NCBI RefSeq assembly: GCF_017301735.1
Contig: NZ_CP071090.1
Coordinates: 9,228,001-9,292,000, forward strand
Length of the DNA: 64,000 nt
From: Pyxidicoccus parkwaysis
Lineage (GTDB): Bacteria; Myxococcota; Myxococcia; Myxococcales; Myxococcaceae
Reading direction: 5' to 3'
A program made the translations under genes and the position numbers. Positions 41,766 to 50,678 of the stretch are shown here, in pieces; within the stretch, counting starts at the first letter, position 1, and every line of letters starts with the position of its first letter. Below the pieces are notes generated by a model. The model ran no database searches and was not told the origin of the DNA. It saw only the letters and a list, made by a program, of their open reading frames with translations.

Positions 41766-42313
41766 AGGCTCGCGCGGGTGAGTGGACCGTCGAAGCTCCG
41801 GCCGTCGCACTCGACGTAGACGTGGTCGCCGACGAAGGTCACCGACAGCTTGATGCGTCGCGTGTCGAACTGGGAGAGGGCGCCCAGCAGCTCGGCATCC
41901 ACCGCGACGAGCTCCGCCTTTGCCACGCGTGCCGCCTTCGCCTCTCGGGCCTCGGCGAGGAAGGCTTCCATCCGCTGGGTGGACTCGAACATCACGGAGA
42001 CCTTCGCGTGCGGATTCTGGTCCACGGCGCGCTGGACCTTCAGCGGGTCCGCCTTCCCCACGCGCACCCAGCGGGTGACGAGGCCCGTGTAGTCGCGGCA
42101 CTCCAGGTCCGGAGCGTCGGGCTCGGCCAGCCCCTTGCCGAACGCCAGCCGCTCTTCCCAGAGCCAGCAGAACGCGAGCACCCGCAGCCACGCACGCAGC
42201 ATCGTCTCCGACGGGTGTCGCGCGAGCTTGATGACCAGGGTGGGCTGGTCAATCGAGCGGTCGACGTGACTCAAGGCGACCTGGAAGTCGTACAGCGTCG
42301 GAGCTAGGGCCAT
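41762..42313 (-). CDS. yaeQ: YaeQ family protein
   Basis: 183 residues from ATG 42313, the size of E. coli YaeQ (181 aa). Matching segments are MALAPTLYDFQVALSHVDR at the start, TLVIKLARHPSETMLRAWLRVLAFC and the central WEERLAFGKGL, plus QPTL-to-strand order. The YaeQ fold is a PD-(D/E)xK nuclease-like domain; in E. coli it was noted to affect RfaH-dependent expression, but its activity is not established. It heads a two-gene unit with the coupled 119-residue ORF. Confidence 0.9.
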   Translation of the reverse strand: MALAPTLYDFQVALSHVDRSIDQPTLVIKLARHPSETMLRAWLRVLAFCWLWEERLAFGKGLAEPDAPDLECRDYTGLVTRWVRVGKADPLKVQRAVDQNPHAKVSVMFESTQRMEAFLAEAREAKAARVAKAELVAVDAELLGALSQFDTRRIKLSVTFVGDHVYVECDGRSFDGPLTRASL

Positions 42314-42456
42314 GGAGCGTGCGGTATAGCCCATCCTCGATGGGAGAAACTCCGGCCGGACGACGGACTCCGTGATGGAAGTTCGAATCGGACGTCGCCA
42401 GGGTGCAGCAGTTCCCCCAGGAACTGCTGTCACCCTCCTGAAAGCCCTCGCGCCGC

Positions 42457-43014
42457 CTACTCGTTGGCGTAGGTCTCGATGAATTTGTCGATGACCTTGA
42501 CGATGTGGGCGTCGAAAGTGCGGAAGTGCTTCGCGTGCTTGCCGCCCAGGAGCTGGGGCAGGCCGAAGGTGTCATCGTGGTAGTACGCCACCACGCCCAG
42601 CTCTCCGTCCGCGTTCCTGTCTCGCGGGTTGAAGCACCAGAAGTTCTCCACCGAGTCGGTGTTGATGCGCTGGAAGAACAGCGCCTCGTTGATGGCCTCC
42701 TCCACCTCCGGGTCATCCCCTCCCGAGGCATCCGACGGGTCCGGCGCCGCCGCGTGCAGATGCTCCGGGCTCTCCATGCCGATGAGCTCCTGCCCGCCGT
42801 AGTTCACCTTGAAGGCGCCGTAGCTGGTGAGGAAGGCCACGTAGCTGGGAGGCAGCTTCAGCTTGTACTTCGCCTCCAGTTTCTTGACCTGCGCGGCAGT
42901 GAGGGGCTTGGAGAACTCCACCTCCATGTCTTCCTTCTCGCTCGCGAAGGCCTTGAGCCGCTCCACCGCCTCGGCCACCGCACTCCCGCTCCCGCTCGAC
43001 TTCTTCGACGACAT
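42457..43014 (-). CDS. SMI1/KNR4 (SUKH) family protein
   Basis: 185 residues from ATG 43014 (GGGAG upstream). The SUKH signature is LTAAQVKKLEAKYKLKLPPSYVAFLTSYGAF, where a helix leads into LPxxYxxFL; FGLPQLLGG and a final helix close the domain. SUKH proteins often act as immunity proteins against polymorphic nuclease toxins in bacteria, but many stand alone. No toxin gene is adjacent here (the nearest toxin-like gene is 25 kb away), so the role is open. Confidence 0.88.
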   Translation of the reverse strand: MSSKKSSGSGSAVAEAVERLKAFASEKEDMEVEFSKPLTAAQVKKLEAKYKLKLPPSYVAFLTSYGAFKVNYGGQELIGMESPEHLHAAAPDPSDASGGDDPEVEEAINEALFFQRINTDSVENFWCFNPRDRNADGELGVVAYYHDDTFGLPQLLGGKHAKHFRTFDAHIVKVIDKFIETYANE

Positions 43015-43442
43015 TCGCACTCCCGTGCACCAGGGGGATTCCCGAAGAGGCGCGGCACGGTAACTCAGTTGCCGTATGGGTTGTCACCCCTCGTGAGCCT
43101 GGACGAGACTGCCCGCCGCCAACATCTCGGGGAGGCAATCATGGGACTCGCGGAGCGCAGGGCCGCGCCGTCCCCTGGACTGGTTCACCCGCCAGGAACT
43201 GGAGCACGCCGTCTCCGCAGCGCTGTAGCAGGAGCAGCTCCGAGGCGGCGGGCGGGCGGACTCCACCGCTCGCCGCCCGGGCAGGTGGCCAGGCATGACG
43301 CGGCGCCCCCAGGCGTCGTCAGCTCGGACCCAGGGGGGCCGGGTTTGAAAACCTGGATGGATTTTCTCGTGGCTCCAGGAATCCCCTATGCTCGGTCAGG
43401 TTGTCCGGGAGGTGCGCCGGGCATCCTCCCGGAGAAGGCTCG
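43015..43442. other. Intergenic region, 428 bp
   Basis: No intact gene. A plus-strand frame ends ...RPLDWFTRQELEHAVSAAL at a stop at 43226-43228 and may be the tail of a lost gene, but no start or upstream coding signal is seen. The right part holds the leader of the PilZ gene, with GGAGAAGG just before its ATG. No terminator was recognised. Confidence 0.4.
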
Positions 43443-43826
43443 ATGAGGCACAGCGTGAGCGTCAATGACTCCCCGTCGGACCGTCGTCGCTTCCCTCGGC
43501 TCGCGGCGCCGCTGTACGCGCGCCCGGCGCGGCTGAGGCGCGTGGACTGGCAGCAGCAGCAGGTGCTGGATGCCAGCCTCGGCGGCGTGCGCATCTACGC
43601 CGACGAGAAGTTCTCCGAGAAAATCCCCCTGGAGCTGGACCTCTTCCTCAAGGACGGCACCGAGCTGAGCTGCGTCGCGCGCGTGGCGTGGATGAAGGAG
43701 CTCCCCGCCGGCGCGGTGGCCCGGTACGAGGTGGGACTCGCCTTCACCGACGCGTCCCCCGCCATGCTGGACCAGCTCAAGACGGTGCTCATCCCCGAGG
43801 ACGAGGGCAGCGCGGACTCGCCGTAG
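43443..43826 (+). CDS. PilZ domain protein
   Basis: 127 residues. The c-di-GMP-binding motifs are complete: RRRFPR near the N-terminus (RxxxR) and DASLGG (D/NxSxxG) about 28 residues later, on a beta-barrel scaffold (IPLELDLFLKDGTELSCVARVAWMKE). A single-domain PilZ protein of this size usually acts as a c-di-GMP receptor that binds a partner, for example in motility or polysaccharide control. It converges with the catalase gene, 14 bp apart. Confidence 0.92.
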   Translation: MRHSVSVNDSPSDRRRFPRLAAPLYARPARLRRVDWQQQQVLDASLGGVRIYADEKFSEKIPLELDLFLKDGTELSCVARVAWMKELPAGAVARYEVGLAFTDASPAMLDQLKTVLIPEDEGSADSP

Positions 43827-43840
43827 CCGCCCTTCGCTGA

Positions 43841-45331
43841 CTACCGCCCCAGCCCCTGCGCGACACGCCGGCCGTAGTCGGCGTCGCACTGGTTGAGGTG
43901 GTGAATCATCCGGTCCTGGATGTCGGCGTCACACTGCTTCAGCGCGCCCACCAGGTTCTTGATGAGCTCGTCGCGCTCCCAGTCCTGGAAGGCGCGGTAG
44001 CGCGCCCCGGCCTGGCCGTAGTTGTTGGTGCGGCTGATTTCCCTGCGCACCACCTCGCCGGACACCTTCGGGTGGTGCCCCGGGTACTCGCGAGCGGACT
44101 CGCGCGGCGCCTGGTGCTTGCTGGGCTCGTAATTCACGTGCGGGCTCTGTCCCTGCTCCGTGCCCACGTTCTCGAAGGCCATCTGCCCGTCGCGCTGGTT
44201 GGTGGCCACCTGCACGCGGGGGCGGTTGATGGGGAGCTGGAGGTAGTTGGGCCCCACGCGGTAGCGCTGCGTGTCCGAGTACGAGAACGTCCGGCCCTGC
44301 AGGAGCTTGTCGTCGGAGAAGTCCATGCCGTCGACGAGCACGCCGGTGCCGAAGGCCACCTGCTCCACTTCCGCGAAGTAGTTGGTGGGGTTCTTGTCCA
44401 GGACGATGCGGCCCACGGGGCGCAGGGGGAACTGCTCCGGCGGCCAGATTTTCGTCGCGTCGAGCGGGTCGAAGTCCAGCTCGGGGTGCTCGCCGTCCTC
44501 CATGATTTGTACCTGCATCTCCCACTCGGGGAAGTCCCCGCGGGAGATGGCGTCGAACAAGTCACCCGTGGCGTGATTGAAGTCCTTCGCCTGGATGGCC
44601 TGGGCCTGCTCCTGCGTGAGGTTGCGCTCTCCGCCCTTGGGGAGGAAGTGGTACTTCACCAGGACGGCCTCGCCCTTGTCGTTGACCCACTTGTAGGCGT
44701 GGACGCCGGAGCCGCGCATCTCGCGGTAGCTGGCGGGGATGCCCCACGGGCTGAAGAGCCACGTAATCATGTGCATCGCCGAGGGCGTGAGGCTGATGAA
44801 GTCGAAGATGCGGCGCGCATCCTGCCGGTTGGTGACGGGGTCCGGCTTGAAGGCGTGCACCACGTCCGGGAACTTCATCGCGTCACGGATGAAGAACACC
44901 TGGAGGTTGTTACCCACGAGGTCCCAGTTGCCGTCCTCCGTGTAGAACTTGAGCGCGAAGCCGCGCGGGTCTCTCAGCGTCTCCGGCGAGTGGCCGCCGT
45001 GGATGACGGAGGAGAAGCGGACGAACAGCGGCGTGCGCGCGCCCTTCTTCTGGAAGAGCTTCGCGCGCGTGTATCTGCCAATGGGCTCCTTGCCCACGGA
45101 GCCGTACGCCTCGAACCAGCCATGGGCGCCCGCGCCGCGCGCGTGCACCACGCGCTCTGGAATTCGCTCGCGGTCGAAGTGACTGATTTTCTCGAGGAAG
45201 TGGTAGTTCTCCAGCACCGTCGGCCCGCGGTCTCCCACGGTGCGGTTGTTCTGGTTGTCGTAGACAGGGTGGCCCTGCCGCGTGGTGAGGGTGGGGCCCC
45301 TGCCCGACTTCCCGTCGTTCGACTGGCTCAT
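43841..45331 (-). CDS. katA: Heme catalase (clade 3, KatA type)
   Basis: 496 residues from ATG 45331 (AGGAG upstream), typical for small-subunit catalases. Distal His63 is in VVHARGAGAHG, the distal Asn in LVGNNLQVFF (~136) and the proximal heme Tyr in RTFSYSDTQRYRVG (~345). No signal peptide: cytoplasmic, decomposing hydrogen peroxide. It is divergent from an OxyR gene over 105 bp, so it is almost certainly part of the peroxide response. Confidence 0.95.
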   Translation of the reverse strand: MSQSNDGKSGRGPTLTTRQGHPVYDNQNNRTVGDRGPTVLENYHFLEKISHFDRERIPERVVHARGAGAHGWFEAYGSVGKEPIGRYTRAKLFQKKGARTPLFVRFSSVIHGGHSPETLRDPRGFALKFYTEDGNWDLVGNNLQVFFIRDAMKFPDVVHAFKPDPVTNRQDARRIFDFISLTPSAMHMITWLFSPWGIPASYREMRGSGVHAYKWVNDKGEAVLVKYHFLPKGGERNLTQEQAQAIQAKDFNHATGDLFDAISRGDFPEWEMQVQIMEDGEHPELDFDPLDATKIWPPEQFPLRPVGRIVLDKNPTNYFAEVEQVAFGTGVLVDGMDFSDDKLLQGRTFSYSDTQRYRVGPNYLQLPINRPRVQVATNQRDGQMAFENVGTEQGQSPHVNYEPSKHQAPRESAREYPGHHPKVSGEVVRREISRTNNYGQAGARYRAFQDWERDELIKNLVGALKQCDADIQDRMIHHLNQCDADYGRRVAQGLGR

Positions 45332-45423
45332 GACGCTCCTGGGGTTCGTACGTGCTTGCTGCGAATGAAGGGACGATGCGCTTTCGCGGCTGAGCGCTCC
45401 AAGACATCGTCTGGATGAAGTTG

Positions 45424-45438
45424 ATAGTTTGGGGCTAT
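45424..45438. promoter_or_regulatory. OxyR-type ATAG-N7-CTAT site
   Basis: ATAG (45424-45427) and CTAT (45435-45438) with N7 match one half of the OxyR consensus. It overlaps the oxyR start codon (45437-45439), which suggests autorepression together with control of the divergent catalase gene. The second half site 22 bp away is poorly conserved. Confidence 0.55.
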
Positions 45439-46348
45439 GAACCTCGCGCCCCATCCCTTCACCCTTCGTCAGCTCCAGTACGTCGTCGCGGTGGCGGATT
45501 CGCTGAGCTTCCGGAAGGCGGCGGAACGGTGCCATGTGTCCCAGCCCTCGCTGAGCGCGCAGATTGCGCAGCTCGAGGGCGTGTTGGGGGTGCAACTCTT
45601 CGAGCGCGACCAGCGCCGCGTGTTGTTGACCACTGTCGGGATGGAAGTGGTCGAGCGTGCGCGGCGTCTGCTCGTGGACGTGGAGGCGCTCACCGAGGCG
45701 GCCCGGCGGGCGGGCGACCCGCTGAGCGGCACGCTGCGACTGGGCGTCATCCCCACCGTGTCGCCCTACCTGCTGCCGGCGGTGACGCCCGCGCTGCGCA
45801 AGCACTTCCCCCGGCTCACCGTGCGCTGGCTGGAGGACAAGACGGAGGCGCTGACGCGCGAGCTGGAGCGGGGCGGGCTGGACGCGGCGCTCGTCGCGCT
45901 GGAGGCGGAGCTGGGCGACGTGGAGTCGGCGGTGCTGGCGGAGGACCCGTTCTTCCTCGTGACGCCGAAGGACCATCCGCTCGGGAAGAAGAAGGGCGAG
46001 GCCTCGCCGGCGGAGCTGCGCGGGCAGGACGTGCTGCTGCTGGATGAAGGGCACTGCTTCCGGGACCAGGCGCTGTCCCTGTGCTCCAAGGCGCGCGCGC
46101 ACGAATTGGAGTTCCGCGCGACGAGCCTGCCCACGCTCACGCAGATGATTGCGTCCGGCGCGGGCATCACCCTGCTGCCGGCGCTCGCGGTGGCCACGGA
46201 GGCGAAGCGCTCGGAGCTGCGCGTGCGCCCCTTCGCGGACCCGGCGCCGAAGCGGACGCTCGCGCTCATCTGGCGCAAGCGCTCGCCCTTCACGGAAGCG
46301 CTGAAGCAGGTGGCCGGGGCGATGCGCGACGCATGGCCCCGGAAGTAG
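45437..46348 (+). CDS. oxyR: Peroxide-sensing LysR regulator OxyR
   Basis: 303 residues. The LysR helix-turn-helix (FRKAAERCHVSQPSLSAQIAQLEGVLG) is N-terminal. The redox pair is Cys207 (EGHCFRDQ) and Cys216 (LSLC), spaced nine apart exactly as Cys199/Cys208 of E. coli OxyR, which oxidise to a disulfide with peroxide. Divergent from catalase. The ATG lies inside a probable OxyR site. Confidence 0.94.
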   Translation: MNLAPHPFTLRQLQYVVAVADSLSFRKAAERCHVSQPSLSAQIAQLEGVLGVQLFERDQRRVLLTTVGMEVVERARRLLVDVEALTEAARRAGDPLSGTLRLGVIPTVSPYLLPAVTPALRKHFPRLTVRWLEDKTEALTRELERGGLDAALVALEAELGDVESAVLAEDPFFLVTPKDHPLGKKKGEASPAELRGQDVLLLDEGHCFRDQALSLCSKARAHELEFRATSLPTLTQMIASGAGITLLPALAVATEAKRSELRVRPFADPAPKRTLALIWRKRSPFTEALKQVAGAMRDAWPRK

Positions 46349-46404
46349 CCCGCCGCCGTGCAGGCCGCCGGGCCTCGGCGAAGGCGCCGGCTCCGTTCCA
46401 GGTC

Positions 46405-47298
46405 TCAGCCCAGCAGGCGGTTGAGGCTCAAGTCCAGCCGGCTGCTCACGAGGCCGAGGAGGCTCTCCAGCTCCGGGCCCTCCATGCGCCCTCGCGCGGC
46501 CAGCTCCGAGCGGGTGAGCTTGAGGAGCCGCTCGCGCGCGTGGGCCACCTGCCGCTGCATGCCGGAGCGCGACTCGCCGTACAGCGCGGAGAGCCGGTCC
46601 ATGGTGAAGCCGTGGAGGTGGTGCATGCGCAACAGGGCGCGCTCGCGCTCGGGCATCGCCGCGAGCACCTTGCGGAGCACGTCCACGAGCAGCTCGCGCG
46701 AGTCCTTGCGCACCAGCTCGTGCTCCGGGTCTCCGGTGGAGAGCATCTGCGCGAGCGCCTCCGGAGGCTCGTCGAAGAGCTCCTGTCGCCCGTCGCGGTG
46801 CGCCAGCTCCCCGGCGATGCGCGCGGCGGTGATGCGCACCCAGGCCACGAGCGGCCCACGGCCGGAGTAGTCCGCGATTTTCGGCGGCGACTCACCGCGG
46901 CCCATGAGGAGCCGGGCCCGGAGGACTTGAAGCACCTCGTCCACGGTGGCGTGGGGCAGCGCGCCCAGCTTCGGCGGCACCTTGCGGAGGACGTGCTGGT
47001 CGAAGGCGCGCAGGGCCTGCGGGTCGCCCTCGGCGCAGGCGCAGGCGAGGTACAGGTCCGCGCCGTGCATTTGGCGCAGTACGTCCGCGGTGGCCTCGTC
47101 CGGGAGGTGCCGGGCCACATGGCGCAGGAAGGTCTCCGTGGGGAGCGTCACCGTGGGCCACGCGGCGCGGGCCGCCGCCACGTGCTCGGCGAGCAGCGCG
47201 TCCAGCCCGTCCACCGCCGCCACCTGCGCGCGGCGCTCCAGCGGCACGTACGCGCGCAGCAGCGCGGCGAGGGTGCCGGGTTCCGTGGTGTCACTCAT
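46405..47298 (-). CDS. Sigma-70-family (ECF-like) sigma factor
   Basis: 297 residues, longer than usual ECF factors because of ~85 residues of N-terminal extension. Region 2-like segments (FDQHVLRKVPPKLGAL, YSGRGPLVAWVRITAARIAGEL) and a region 4 helix-turn-helix (MPERERALLRMHHLHGFTMDRLSALYGESRSGMQRQVAHARERLL) are visible. The start overlaps the kinase stop by 4 bp (ATGA). Kinase-linked ECF factors are a known class, in which the kinase controls the sigma factor by phosphorylation; here this is inferred from operon order. Confidence 0.88.
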   Translation of the reverse strand: MSDTTEPGTLAALLRAYVPLERRAQVAAVDGLDALLAEHVAAARAAWPTVTLPTETFLRHVARHLPDEATADVLRQMHGADLYLACACAEGDPQALRAFDQHVLRKVPPKLGALPHATVDEVLQVLRARLLMGRGESPPKIADYSGRGPLVAWVRITAARIAGELAHRDGRQELFDEPPEALAQMLSTGDPEHELVRKDSRELLVDVLRKVLAAMPERERALLRMHHLHGFTMDRLSALYGESRSGMQRQVAHARERLLKLTRSELAARGRMEGPELESLLGLVSSRLDLSLNRLLG

Positions 47299-50200
47299 CG
47301 CAATCCCTCCCGTCGCTGCCACGCCACCACCTGCTCCAACTCCAGACGGGCCGGGACGCCCCGAGCTTCGAGGCGCCGCCGGGCCTCCTTGACCAGGGCG
47401 GCCGCGCGGGTACGGTCCGCAGGATTCAGCGCCCACAGCGTCCTGGCCAGGAGAAAGGTGCACCGGGCCGCGTCGATGCCCTCGGAGGGTGAGGCGTCCA
47501 GGCGAGCGCGGGCGGGCTCGATGAGCGGCAGGGCCTTCTCATACTCACCCAGGAGGATGTGGGCCTCGGCCATGCAGGCCTTGTTCCTGGCGGTCTCGAC
47601 GGAGTCCTCGCCCGTGGCGCGCACCTGCAACTCCAGGGCGCGCTGGCAGCGCTCGAGCGCCTGTCGTGGCGCGCCCGTGCCCAGGTCCGTGAACGCCAGC
47701 CACCGGAGCACCGTCCCCTCCGCGCTGCTGCCTTCGCCCTGGGCCTTCCGGGTGATGGCCTGCCAGCGGAGGAGGTCGCGCCGCGCGTCCTCGAAACGCT
47801 TCGTCCGCATGTAGGTACCGGCGCGGGAGTACAGGACCGTCCCGATGCGCGGTGAGTCCGGCCCCAGGGCGCGCTCGAAGTGGACCAGGGACTCGCGGTA
47901 CAGCCCAAGCGCCTCCTCGATGTGGTCCGCCTCGCCGAGCATCCGCCCCAGGTTCGACATCGCCAGGGCCGACAGGGGATGGTCCAGGCCCCGCCCCTGC
48001 TCGGAGAGCGCGAGCGCCCGCCGCTGGAGCGCCGTCGCCTCTTCGAGCTGGCCCAGGTTCTCCAGCCGCAGGGCCAGGTTGGCGAGCAGGGCCGAGCGCG
48101 TGTACTCCTGCAGCCCCGAGGCCTCGTGGATGGCGATGGCCCGCCGCAGGGTGGCGATGGACTCGTCCACCCTGCCCGAGTCCGCGTACAGGGTGGACAG
48201 ACTGTTGAGGCTGGCGATGAGCTCCGGGTGGTCCTTTCCCAGGAGGCGCTCGCGCATCGCGAGCACCTGGAGATGCAGCTCCATCGCCTCCGGGAACCGC
48301 TTCATGTCGCCGTAGATTCTGGCGAGCGCATTGAGGAATCTGGCCATGTGGAGGCTGTCCGGGGCGTAGGCCCTGCGCGCCAGCTCCAACCCCTGCTTGA
48401 TTTCCGTCTCCGCCTCGGCGGCTTTCCCCTGGTCCTGCAGCACCAGCGCCAACCGCAGATGCAGGTCCGCGGCGACGTCGGGGAAGCGCTCACTCCCCAG
48501 ACGGTCCACGGCGGCCCGGGCGTGCTGGAGGATGCGCTCCACGTCCGCGCCGCGCGACGTCTGCACGCCCACCACCCACAAGAGGAGGCTCCACGCGCGC
48601 GCCGCCGTCTCGTCGTCGCGCCCGGCCTCGGCGGCGAAGATGGCCTTGTAGAGGGTGTTCTCCGCGTCCTTCGGCGAGCTGTTTTGCGACTGGAACTGCC
48701 CCTGGGCGAGCAGCACCTCCGCTTCGAGCGGCTTGTAGTCCAGGCCCTGGATGTCCGCGAGGAGGGCCGACGTGAGCTTGAGCCCCTCCGCGTACCGCCC
48801 CGCCTCGCGCTGGGCCTCGGCGTCCGCGAGCTTGCGCCGGGCCGCATCCACGCGAGGGTGGAGCGCGTCCGGCGGCTGCGGGCGGGTGGACAACTCCGGA
48901 GCCTCCCGGCAGGCCCCCAGTCCCTCGAGCGACGCGACGAGCTTCCGCGCGTTGAGCACCGTCTGCGCATCCGCCTTCTTCAGCACGTCCGTGACGGCGG
49001 CGAGCTGCCAGAGCCGCGCGTCGAGACATGCGGCCGTCTGCCACGCGTTGCTCGCGGGCTGCTCATGGGACATGACGCAGGCCTCGGTGCGCAGCGTGCG
49101 CCACTGCGAGGCGTGCGCGTCCAGCACCTCGGCCGCCTTCTCCCAGGCCTCGGCCGCGACCGGCACGCCCGTGGCGAGGAAGGCCGCGCGCACCTGCTCC
49201 CGACGCACACTCCCCCACGCCCCTTCGAGCTTCTCCGTCTCCTGCGCGCACCTCGCCTCGGTCCGGTGCGCCAGGGGCCAGGCCACCGCGGCGCCCAGCA
49301 GGCTCGTGGCACCGGCCAGCGCCGCCACGCGCGCCCACACGCGCCGGGGCGGTGGCGCGAGCGCCTTCAACAGCCGCTCCATGGACGGGTGGCGCTCATC
49401 GGGATGCGGCTTCAGCCCGCGCAGCACCGCGCGCCGCGCCCACGCGGGCACCTTGGTGCCCCGCGGCACCGGACGCACCCGCCCCTCCAGCGCGGCGCGG
49501 GCCACCTCCTCCAGGCTGAAGCCCTCGAAGGGACGCACGCCGTAGAGCGCCTCGTGCAGCGCCACGCAGAAGCTGAACTGGTCCGACAGCGCGTCCGCGC
49601 GCCTGCCGTCGAGCAGCTCCGGCGCCATGTACGCGGGCGTACCCAGCAGCGCGCCCGTGCGCGTGAGGGGACTGGCGAGCGGGCTCACCGTAGACGCGGC
49701 CACGCCGGGCACCGCTCTCGACGTGGCGCCAGTCGCCCGGTTGAGGGGACGGGCCATGCCGAAGTCCGTCACCCGCGCGCGCCCGTCCTTTCCGACGAGG
49801 ACGTTGGCGGGCTTGAAGTCGCGGTGCACCAGCCCCGCCGCATGCGCCGCCGCGAGCCCGCGTCCCGCCTCGCCGAAGACGCGCAGCACCTCCTGCCAGG
49901 AGCGCGGCGTCCTCAGCCACTCCGCCAGCGTGACGCCGTCCACCAGCTCCATGGCCAGGAAGACGCAGTCGCCGTGGGTTCCTACATCGAAGACGGAGAC
50001 GACGTTGGCGTGGGAGAGGCGGGCCAGCGACTGGGCCTCCAGCACCAGCCGCAGGCGCAGCTCCTCCACCTGACGGCCCTCGGGGCGCAGCACCTTGAGG
50101 GCCACCTGCCGGTCCAGCTCCGGGTCATAGGCCGCGTACACCACGCCCATGGCCCCGGCGCCGATGCGCTCCAGCACCACGTAGCGCGACAGCGTGGCAC

Positions 50201-50387
50201 CACGCTCCAGCGGCGCGGTGGAGACGTCCGCCTCCGCCTTCGAAACGGTGGAGTCGTCAGCCGCCGCCAGCACCCGCTGACAGTCGGCGCAGCTCTCGAC
50301 GTGCGCCAGGACCTGCGCGCGCTGCTCGGACGGCAGCACCCCCGCCAGAAAGTCACTCAGCGTCGTCTCGGACGGACACATCGTCAT
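47295..50387 (-). CDS. Ser/Thr protein kinase with zinc finger and TPRs
   Basis: 1030 residues (ATG 50387 or 50381). An anti-sigma-like zinc finger H29xxxC33xxC36 starts the chain. The Hanks-type kinase spans ~67-345: IGAGAMGVVYAA, Lys98 (VALKVL), HRDFKPANVL with catalytic Asp190 and DFG at 208-210. A membrane span (LAGATSLLGAAVAWPLA) lies near 365. The C-terminal ~600 residues are TPRs (for example HPLSALAMSNLGRMLGEADHIEEALGLYRES). It is coupled to the sigma factor gene downstream. The zinc finger and kinase together suggest a sensor that holds and releases the sigma factor. Confidence 0.93.
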   Translation of the reverse strand: MTMCPSETTLSDFLAGVLPSEQRAQVLAHVESCADCQRVLAAADDSTVSKAEADVSTAPLERGATLSRYVVLERIGAGAMGVVYAAYDPELDRQVALKVLRPEGRQVEELRLRLVLEAQSLARLSHANVVSVFDVGTHGDCVFLAMELVDGVTLAEWLRTPRSWQEVLRVFGEAGRGLAAAHAAGLVHRDFKPANVLVGKDGRARVTDFGMARPLNRATGATSRAVPGVAASTVSPLASPLTRTGALLGTPAYMAPELLDGRRADALSDQFSFCVALHEALYGVRPFEGFSLEEVARAALEGRVRPVPRGTKVPAWARRAVLRGLKPHPDERHPSMERLLKALAPPPRRVWARVAALAGATSLLGAAVAWPLAHRTEARCAQETEKLEGAWGSVRREQVRAAFLATGVPVAAEAWEKAAEVLDAHASQWRTLRTEACVMSHEQPASNAWQTAACLDARLWQLAAVTDVLKKADAQTVLNARKLVASLEGLGACREAPELSTRPQPPDALHPRVDAARRKLADAEAQREAGRYAEGLKLTSALLADIQGLDYKPLEAEVLLAQGQFQSQNSSPKDAENTLYKAIFAAEAGRDDETAARAWSLLLWVVGVQTSRGADVERILQHARAAVDRLGSERFPDVAADLHLRLALVLQDQGKAAEAETEIKQGLELARRAYAPDSLHMARFLNALARIYGDMKRFPEAMELHLQVLAMRERLLGKDHPELIASLNSLSTLYADSGRVDESIATLRRAIAIHEASGLQEYTRSALLANLALRLENLGQLEEATALQRRALALSEQGRGLDHPLSALAMSNLGRMLGEADHIEEALGLYRESLVHFERALGPDSPRIGTVLYSRAGTYMRTKRFEDARRDLLRWQAITRKAQGEGSSAEGTVLRWLAFTDLGTGAPRQALERCQRALELQVRATGEDSVETARNKACMAEAHILLGEYEKALPLIEPARARLDASPSEGIDAARCTFLLARTLWALNPADRTRAAALVKEARRRLEARGVPARLELEQVVAWQRREGLR

Positions 50388-50678
50388 TCCATGGCAAGCG
50401 TACCAGCATTCTCAGAGTGCCCCGTCCGGCGGTTGCGCGACGACAGAGACAATCAGTTGCAATCCCGATACCGGGACATGCGGTGCGCTCCTCAGGTGAG
50501 GAGTCCCCTGGCGCCATTGTCTTGCATGCCCTCCGGATTCCATTCCGCTCCGTCCACCGCCGCCGCAGAAATCCAGCGCCGCGTGCTGCTGGCCTCATGT
50601 ACGCGCGCGAGCGCCCCTGCTTGCGCTGTCTTTCGATTGGGCTCGCGTCCGCGAGAGACCTGCCGCAGGCTTGCCTCC

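Noticed and set aside
42457..43014. SUKH gene as immunity partner of the toxin at 16-17.8 kb
   Set aside because: It is 25 kb away; the toxin has a better placed candidate directly downstream.
47880..50678. Upstream extension of the ureD frame across the kinase gene
   Set aside because: The extension is antisense to the kinase; UreD similarity begins only near 50679.
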